Shown: positions 5,917 to 8,418 of the stretch, in pieces | How positions within the stretch are numbered: the stretch's first letter is position 1 | How the letters are laid out: the number at the start of each line of letters is the position of its first letter | DNA from: a bacterium | GTDB taxonomy: Bacteria > Patescibacteriota > Minisyncoccia > Phycocordibacterales > Phycocordibacteraceae | Reading direction: 5' to 3' | DNA: 8,418 bases | NCBI GenBank assembly: GCA_021813835.1 | Contig: JAKAJJ010000026.1 | Span: 1-8,418, forward strand | Position numbers and translations under genes: made by a program | Notes under the pieces: generated by a model | What the model saw: the letters and a program-made list of their open reading frames with translations, nothing else | Database searches by the model: none | Told to the model about the DNA's origin: nothing

Positions 5917-5957
5917 GTTCGAATCCCTTTGCGGTCGAACGGCAGAGGGATTCGAAC
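5917..5957. repeat. Palindrome built on the tRNA T-loop sequence
   Basis: The arms GTTCGAATCCCTTTGCGGT (5917-5935) and ACGGCAGAGGGATTCGAAC (5939-5957) pair at 17 of 19 positions around a 3-nt CGA. Both arms carry GTTCGAATCC, the T-arm sequence typical of tRNA genes, but neither arm is part of a foldable tRNA: the matching T-stem and acceptor strands are missing. It lies between repeat B and tRNA-Ser and could be a relic of tRNA-targeted integrations or an attachment-like site. Confidence 0.6.
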
Positions 5958-6014
5958 CGTTCCAAACGACGGCTTAAAATAAGGCACTCGGGTCTCTCCG
6001 ATAAAAAGTATCCC

Positions 6015-6104
6015 TGGCGGAGAGGGTGGGATTCGAACCCACGAGGAGCTTTCGCCCCTGCCGGTTTTCGAAACCGGTTCATTCGACCGCTCTGACACCT
6101 CTCC
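6015..6104 (-). tRNA. tRNA-Ser (anticodon CGA)
   Basis: On the minus strand, GGAGAGG (6104-6098) pairs with CCTCTCC (6025-6019). A G discriminator at 6018 and an encoded CCA (6017-6015) follow. The anticodon arm is CCGGT-TTCGAAA-ACCGG, with CGA opposite 6068-6070. A long variable arm (GGGGC-GAAA-GCTCC) marks it as class II, and the T-arm has GTGGG-TTCGAAT-CCCAC. It is 90 nt with CCA and decodes UCG. It is divergent from tRNA-Glu with 58 bp between the two. Confidence 0.95.
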
Positions 6105-6115
6105 GGTAAGGAGAG

Positions 6116-6147
6116 ATTCTAGCATTTGGGCGCGAAAATGCTAGGAT
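6116..6147. promoter_or_regulatory. Symmetric divergent promoter hairpin for the two tRNA genes
   Basis: CTAGCATTT (6119-6127) and AAATGCTAG (6136-6144) form a perfect 9-bp inverted repeat with an 8-nt loop, extended by three more positions on each side. The outer ends read TAGAAT on the minus strand (6121-6116, 11 bases before tRNA-Ser) and TAGGAT on the plus strand (6142-6147, 15 bases before tRNA-Glu). Both are credible -10 hexamers. No separate -35 boxes were found. Confidence 0.45.
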
Positions 6148-6162
6148 TCTTACACGTAAGAC

Positions 6163-6234
6163 GGCCCCATCGTCTAACGGCTAGGACAGCGCCCTTTCAC
6201 GGCGTAAATCGGGGTTCGATTCCCCGTGGGGTCA
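6163..6234 (+). tRNA. tRNA-Glu (anticodon TTC)
   Basis: The acceptor GGCCCCA (6163-6169) pairs with TGGGGTC (6227-6233), including one G-T pair (6164/6232). The anticodon arm is GCGCC-CTTTCAC-GGCGT, with TTC at 6196-6198. The T-arm is CGGGG-TTCGATT-CCCCG, and A at 6234 is the discriminator. CCA is not encoded, unlike tRNA-Ser next to it. The last three bases (6232-6234) are shared with the start of the 116-bp inverted repeat, and bases 6174-6233 are overlapped in antisense by the recombinase reading frame. The tRNA 3' end is a usual integration point for mobile elements. Confidence 0.95.
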
Positions 6235-7763
6235 CAAATTGAAACTTCTGCCGGATTGAGGGCGGCGGAGCCGCGCCGCGAAGCGGCGCGGGAATGGGCA
6301 ACGGCAAATTGCGCCCTGCGGGCGCGGGCTAATTCGGAGGGCGGGCAAAATGAAATCGAAATGGTCTTGTCGCGCAACGCGGGGTTCGTTCCGAAGGAAC
6401 GGACAAACTCGCGGATTTCCGCGTAGTTTGTACTGCCTGCCAGAAACCCCGCGCGTTTTGAATCCAAAATCCACTGCCGCAGGGGTTCGACCCAATTCTT
6501 TCTGCCATGTCGGGCGGCTGACATTTTTGCATCGAGCGAAAGCTTGCGCCGCATCAGTTCATCCTTTTTCGTGAGATACGCCGCGCGCTCAATATCGCCG
6601 TTCAAATGCAAATCAACGAGGGCGTCAAGCTTCCGTTCGATTTCCTTTTGTTCGGATTTCAGCCGCTCGGCATGGCTCCCCGACGACTGCTTCTCGGCTT
6701 TGTCCCATTCCTCCACCTTGCCGAGCATGTACTCTGCCCAGTCGTCGGGGAGCGACACTGATTGGAGCCGTTCCTTTGTCTGCATGACGAGCGCGTCCTC
6801 CTGCAAATACCCTTGACCGCACTTGCCGTTCTTTTTGGTGCAACGGTAGTAGCGGTAGCGTCCGCCATGCCGTCCGGTCGCCCACTGCGCGGTAATCATG
6901 GCACCGCACTCGCCGCATCGGAACAGACCCGTGAACGGAAAATCATGGCGGACGCGGCTGTGGCGGGGACGTGCTCGTTCATGCAGTTTCTTTTGGACGG
7001 CTTCAAACAGGGTTGCAGAAAGAATTGGCGCAAAGCTTCCGGGGAAAAATTCGCCGTGATGTTTGGTAAATCCCAGATACGCGCGATTGGAAAGAAGCCG
7101 CGCCACGGAAGCTTTGCCAAGTGGCGTTCCGGCCTGTGTACACACGCCGTGTTCCGCCAAAAACTGCGAGAGCGAAACCAGCGTGTGCGCTCCGGTGACG
7201 TACTCCTCGAACGCGCGCGCCACGACCCGCGATTTCACCGCGTCCGGCTCAATATTCCGCGTGTGCGGATTATTCACATAGCCGAACGGGGCGCGCGTCA
7301 GCCACTCCCCGCGGCGCAGTTTTTGGCGGAACCCTCGCTCGACGTTCTGTTTGAGATTATCGCTGTAATATTTCGACTGGCCGAACGCCACTTGCAACAT
7401 AAAGAGGCCCTGCGGCGTCGGCTCAAACCAAAATGTCGGAAAGCGCAAAGAGACAATCCGCGCGGTGTCCACGGCGTAGATGATGCGCCCGCCGTCAATC
7501 GAATTGCGCGCCAAACGGTCGGGGTGCCACGCCAAAATCCCGACGCCCTGCATACTCTCGACGCGCATCATCAGCTTGCCGAAAATATCCCGCCCCGGAC
7601 TCTTTGCGCTTTTCGACTCTTGAAATTCCTCAAGAATTTCAATATTTTCTCTGCGCGCATATTCGCGTAGCTCGAAAAGCTGCGCCTCGATGGACATGAC
7701 TTGCTTGTCGTCGTCCTCGGTGCTTTTGCGCGCGTAGAGAAAATATTTTGGTTTAGCCGACAT
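6174..7763 (-). CDS. Large serine site-specific recombinase (resolvase/invertase, CPR type)
   Basis: 529 residues from the ATG at 7763. N-terminal resolvase domain: YFLYARKSTEDDD (7-19) with nucleophile Ser14 and Arg12, and AWHPDRLARNSIDGG (78-92) with the active-site arginine motif. Recombinase domain about 160-270 (APFGYVNNP..., SVARLLSNRAYLGF). Zinc ribbon with Cys283, Cys286, Cys308 and Cys315, then a coiled-coil-prone stretch (about 365-415). It should cut and rejoin DNA at paired short sites, giving integration, excision or inversion. Residues 473-511 are encoded by the left 116-bp repeat and residues 512-529 (DPTGNRTPIYAVKGRCPSR region) by antisense tRNA-Glu, so the true functional C-terminus may be shorter. 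A TTG at 7793 would add ten residues but reads antisense to the relic at 7771-7939; ATG was preferred because the family opens at YFLYARKS. AT content is higher than in the left-hand genes. Confidence 0.93.
   Translation of the reverse strand: MSAKPKYFLYARKSTEDDDKQVMSIEAQLFELREYARRENIEILEEFQESKSAKSPGRDIFGKLMMRVESMQGVGILAWHPDRLARNSIDGGRIIYAVDTARIVSLRFPTFWFEPTPQGLFMLQVAFGQSKYYSDNLKQNVERGFRQKLRRGEWLTRAPFGYVNNPHTRNIEPDAVKSRVVARAFEEYVTGAHTLVSLSQFLAEHGVCTQAGTPLGKASVARLLSNRAYLGFTKHHGEFFPGSFAPILSATLFEAVQKKLHERARPRHSRVRHDFPFTGLFRCGECGAMITAQWATGRHGGRYRYYRCTKKNGKCGQGYLQEDALVMQTKERLQSVSLPDDWAEYMLGKVEEWDKAEKQSSGSHAERLKSEQKEIERKLDALVDLHLNGDIERAAYLTKKDELMRRKLSLDAKMSAARHGRKNWVEPLRQWILDSKRAGFLAGSTNYAEIREFVRSFGTNPALRDKTISISFCPPSELARARRAQFAVAHSRAASRRGSAALNPAEVSICDPTGNRTPIYAVKGRCPSR
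6232..6347 (+). repeat. 116-bp inverted repeat, left arm
   Basis: All 116 bases are identical, in reverse complement, to 7824-7939. The arm begins in the last three bases of tRNA-Glu and covers the 3' coding end of the recombinase. It contains two hairpins: CCGCGCCGC-GAA-GCGGCGCGG (6271-6291) and GCGCCC-TGC-GGGCGC (6311-6325). Weaker similarity continues inward to 6372. Confidence 0.95.
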
Positions 7764-7770
7764 ATAAATA

Positions 7771-7939
7771 GATTTTGGATTCAAAACCGACAAGTACCAT
7801 TTCCGATTTCATTTCTTGCATCCTGCCCGCCCTCCGAATTAGCCCGCGCCCGCAGGGCGCAATTTGCCGTTGCCCATTCCCGCGCCGCTTCGCGGCGCGG
7901 CTCCGCCGCCCTCAATCCGGCAGAAGTTTCAATTTGTGA
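7771..7939 (+). pseudogene. Relic 3' end of a second, oppositely oriented serine recombinase gene
   Basis: On the plus strand, GATTTTGGATTCAAAAC (7771-7787) equals the coding sequence for ILDSK at minus-strand 6471-6455. The next bases CGACAAG (7788-7794) equal 6372-6366, so an 82-bp piece (6454-6373) is missing at this point and the frame is broken. It then continues ACCATTTC.GATTTCATTT with single-base insertions and about 8 extra bases before joining the identical 116 bp. Nothing of the gene 5' to ILDSK is left; instead the intact recombinase begins at 7763 on the other strand, only seven bases from the break. The promoter region of the live gene is therefore made from relic sequence. Confidence 0.75.
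7824..7939 (-). repeat. 116-bp inverted repeat, right arm
   Basis: Perfect reverse complement of 6232-6347. It lies beyond the 5' end of the recombinase, at the end of a decayed recombinase fragment, and touches repeat B (right copy) at 7939/7940. Together the arms enclose the complete recombinase gene. Confidence 0.95.
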
Positions 7940-8158
7940 TGAAATTATACACTTTGCGCGAACCTACTTCGCACGCGCGGAGCGCGTGGTGGCTTGAGAT
8001 TTTTTCGTACGCTCCGATTGCGCTGGAACGCGCCTCGGCCGCGCTCGCGGACTCGCGCGGGCAAACCCAAAAATTTCCTTGCATTTCTTTGCTCGGCTCC
8101 TCCCCCCACCCCTCCGCCGAAAGGCGAAAAATGGAAAGGAAGTTTTTGGGTTTGCGTT
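7940..8158 (+). repeat. Structured repeat B, right copy
   Basis: Inverted partner of 5670-5890, read here on the plus strand. It starts with ATTATACACT (-10-like), then GC-rich hairpins (for example around CGCACGCGCGGAGCGCG), then a long terminal stem GCAAACCCAAAAATTTCCTT (8061-8080) with AAGGAAGTTTTTGGGTTTGC (8136-8155); the single mismatch would be a G-U pair in RNA. The loop holds a C-rich tract (about 8092-8114) and CGCC-GAAA-GGCG (8115-8126). No coding function is seen. The 293-bp gap 7940-8232 is otherwise occupied only by the XRE upstream region. Confidence 0.7.
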
Positions 8159-8185
8159 GCCGAGCCAGATTTAGTTTAGCACGGA

Positions 8186-8206
8186 AATATCCAAACTTTG
8201 GATATT
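8186..8206. promoter_or_regulatory. 21-bp perfect palindrome, probable operator of the XRE gene
   Basis: AATATCCAAA (8186-8195), a central C, TTTGGATATT (8197-8206). It overlaps TTGACT (8205-8210), a possible -35; the best -10 at the right distance is TACCAT (8227-8232), directly against the ATG. A symmetric site just upstream of an XRE-type repressor gene is the usual arrangement for autoregulation. That this protein binds it is an inference. Confidence 0.6.
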
Positions 8207-8232
8207 GACTTCTTAGATAGACCATTTACCAT

Positions 8233-8418
8233 ATGAAGAAGTCAATCAACACGAAGGAATATGCTGTCTTTGTCGAGAGACTTCGGACGGCTCGCCTTGA
8301 GGCAGGATTGACCCAGATGCAGGTGGCCAAGAAAATAGGCCGTCCACAGTCGCACATCTCGAATGTCGAATCGGGACAGCAACGGTTCGATGTCGTAGAG
8401 CTCAAGCCATTCCGGCAG
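8233..8418 (+). CDS. XRE-family helix-turn-helix regulator, N-terminal part (3' end outside window)
   Basis: 62 codons to the window end, starting MKKSINTKEYAVFVERLRTA. The Cro/C1-type HTH is clear: RLEAGLTQMQVAKKIGRPQ (21-39, helices 1-2 with the conserved LTQ..VA..IG) and HISNVESGQQ (41-50, recognition helix with the family's S..E.G). It is likely a small DNA-binding regulator of a mobile element or toxin-antitoxin-like unit; the downstream partner is not visible. The start is the only ATG that keeps the full HTH. Composition is more AT-rich than the left half, fitting the accessory region. The palindrome at 8186-8206 is its probable operator. Confidence 0.88.
   Translation, partial: MKKSINTKEYAVFVERLRTARLEAGLTQMQVAKKIGRPQSHISNVESGQQRFDVVELKPFRQ

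Noticed and set aside
5930..6010. A third tRNA gene on the minus strand beside tRNA-Ser
   Set aside because: A T-loop sequence is present, but the T-stem and acceptor strands do not pair and no proper anticodon arm or 5' half is seen.
5461..6014. CRISPR array or integron attC cassette
   Set aside because: There are no regularly spaced direct repeats; the repeats here are inverted pairs of different sizes, and no integron integrase is present.
5879..6125. Short minus-strand frames of 67 and 70 residues
   Set aside because: They run through tRNA-Ser (GFESHPLRQG-type translation of a tRNA T-arm) and are artefacts.
6762..7670. 302-residue plus-strand frame inside the recombinase
   Set aside because: Antisense shadow of a clearly conserved recombinase; no recognisable domain.
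7764..7793. TTG start adding ten residues to the recombinase
   Set aside because: The added residues are encoded by antisense relic sequence, and the family normally opens right at the YFLYARKS segment.
7701..7997. 98-residue plus-strand frame over the relic and right arm
   Set aside because: It is a translation of the decayed recombinase end and the repeat, starting in antisense of the live gene; kept as a pseudogene, not a CDS.

Overview
The window looks like a GC-rich bacterial chromosome fragment, most likely from a Candidate Phyla Radiation (Patescibacteria/Parcubacteria) genome. That placement is an inference. It rests on the style of the serine recombinase (N-terminus reading YARKSTEDDDKQ, sitting against a tRNA), small single-domain genes, very short gaps, and -10 hexamers placed so close to start codons that several genes look leaderless. 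No 16S rRNA or ribosomal protein gene is present to confirm it.

Left part (1-5460), core genes: the 3' end of ftsZ (1-333) with a terminator that includes its stop codon; a hairpin-rich gap; a thioredoxin-reductase-like flavoprotein (565-1488); a bidirectional terminator shared with a convergent 42-codon Ala/Pro-rich micro-gene (1549-1677, minus); a short promoter-plus-terminator unit on the minus strand (1800-1719); a family 2 glycosyltransferase (1829-2560, plus); a convergent two-gene operon dedA-GT4 glycosyltransferase (4255-2608, minus); and, divergent from it, a secreted GH18 glycosidase of the peptidoglycan/spore-cortex-enzyme type (4327-5460, plus). Together these point to envelope work: division ring, glycan or glycolipid synthesis, lipid-carrier flipping and wall trimming.

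Middle (5461-6234), a non-coding block: competing long inverted repeats (5565-5671), a structured repeat called B here (5670-5890), a nearly perfect palindrome built on the tRNA T-loop sequence (5917-5957), then divergent tRNA-Ser(CGA) (minus) and tRNA-Glu(TTC) (plus) around a symmetric hairpin promoter.

Right part (6232-8418), mobile or accessory: a large serine recombinase on the minus strand whose reading frame runs through a 116-bp repeat and on into antisense tRNA-Glu. The same 116 bp occurs, perfectly identical and inverted, beyond its 5' end. There it is attached to a decayed 3' fragment of a second, oppositely oriented recombinase gene with an 82-bp internal deletion. Next comes a second, inverted copy of repeat B, then a 21-bp palindrome and the start of an XRE-family HTH regulator that runs off the window.

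The most interesting signals are the perfectly conserved 116-bp arms next to decayed coding sequence, and the two B copies, which keep a long stem, a C-rich loop and a GNRA-type tetraloop hairpin despite roughly 15% divergence, as expected of a structured RNA or a mobile structured repeat.
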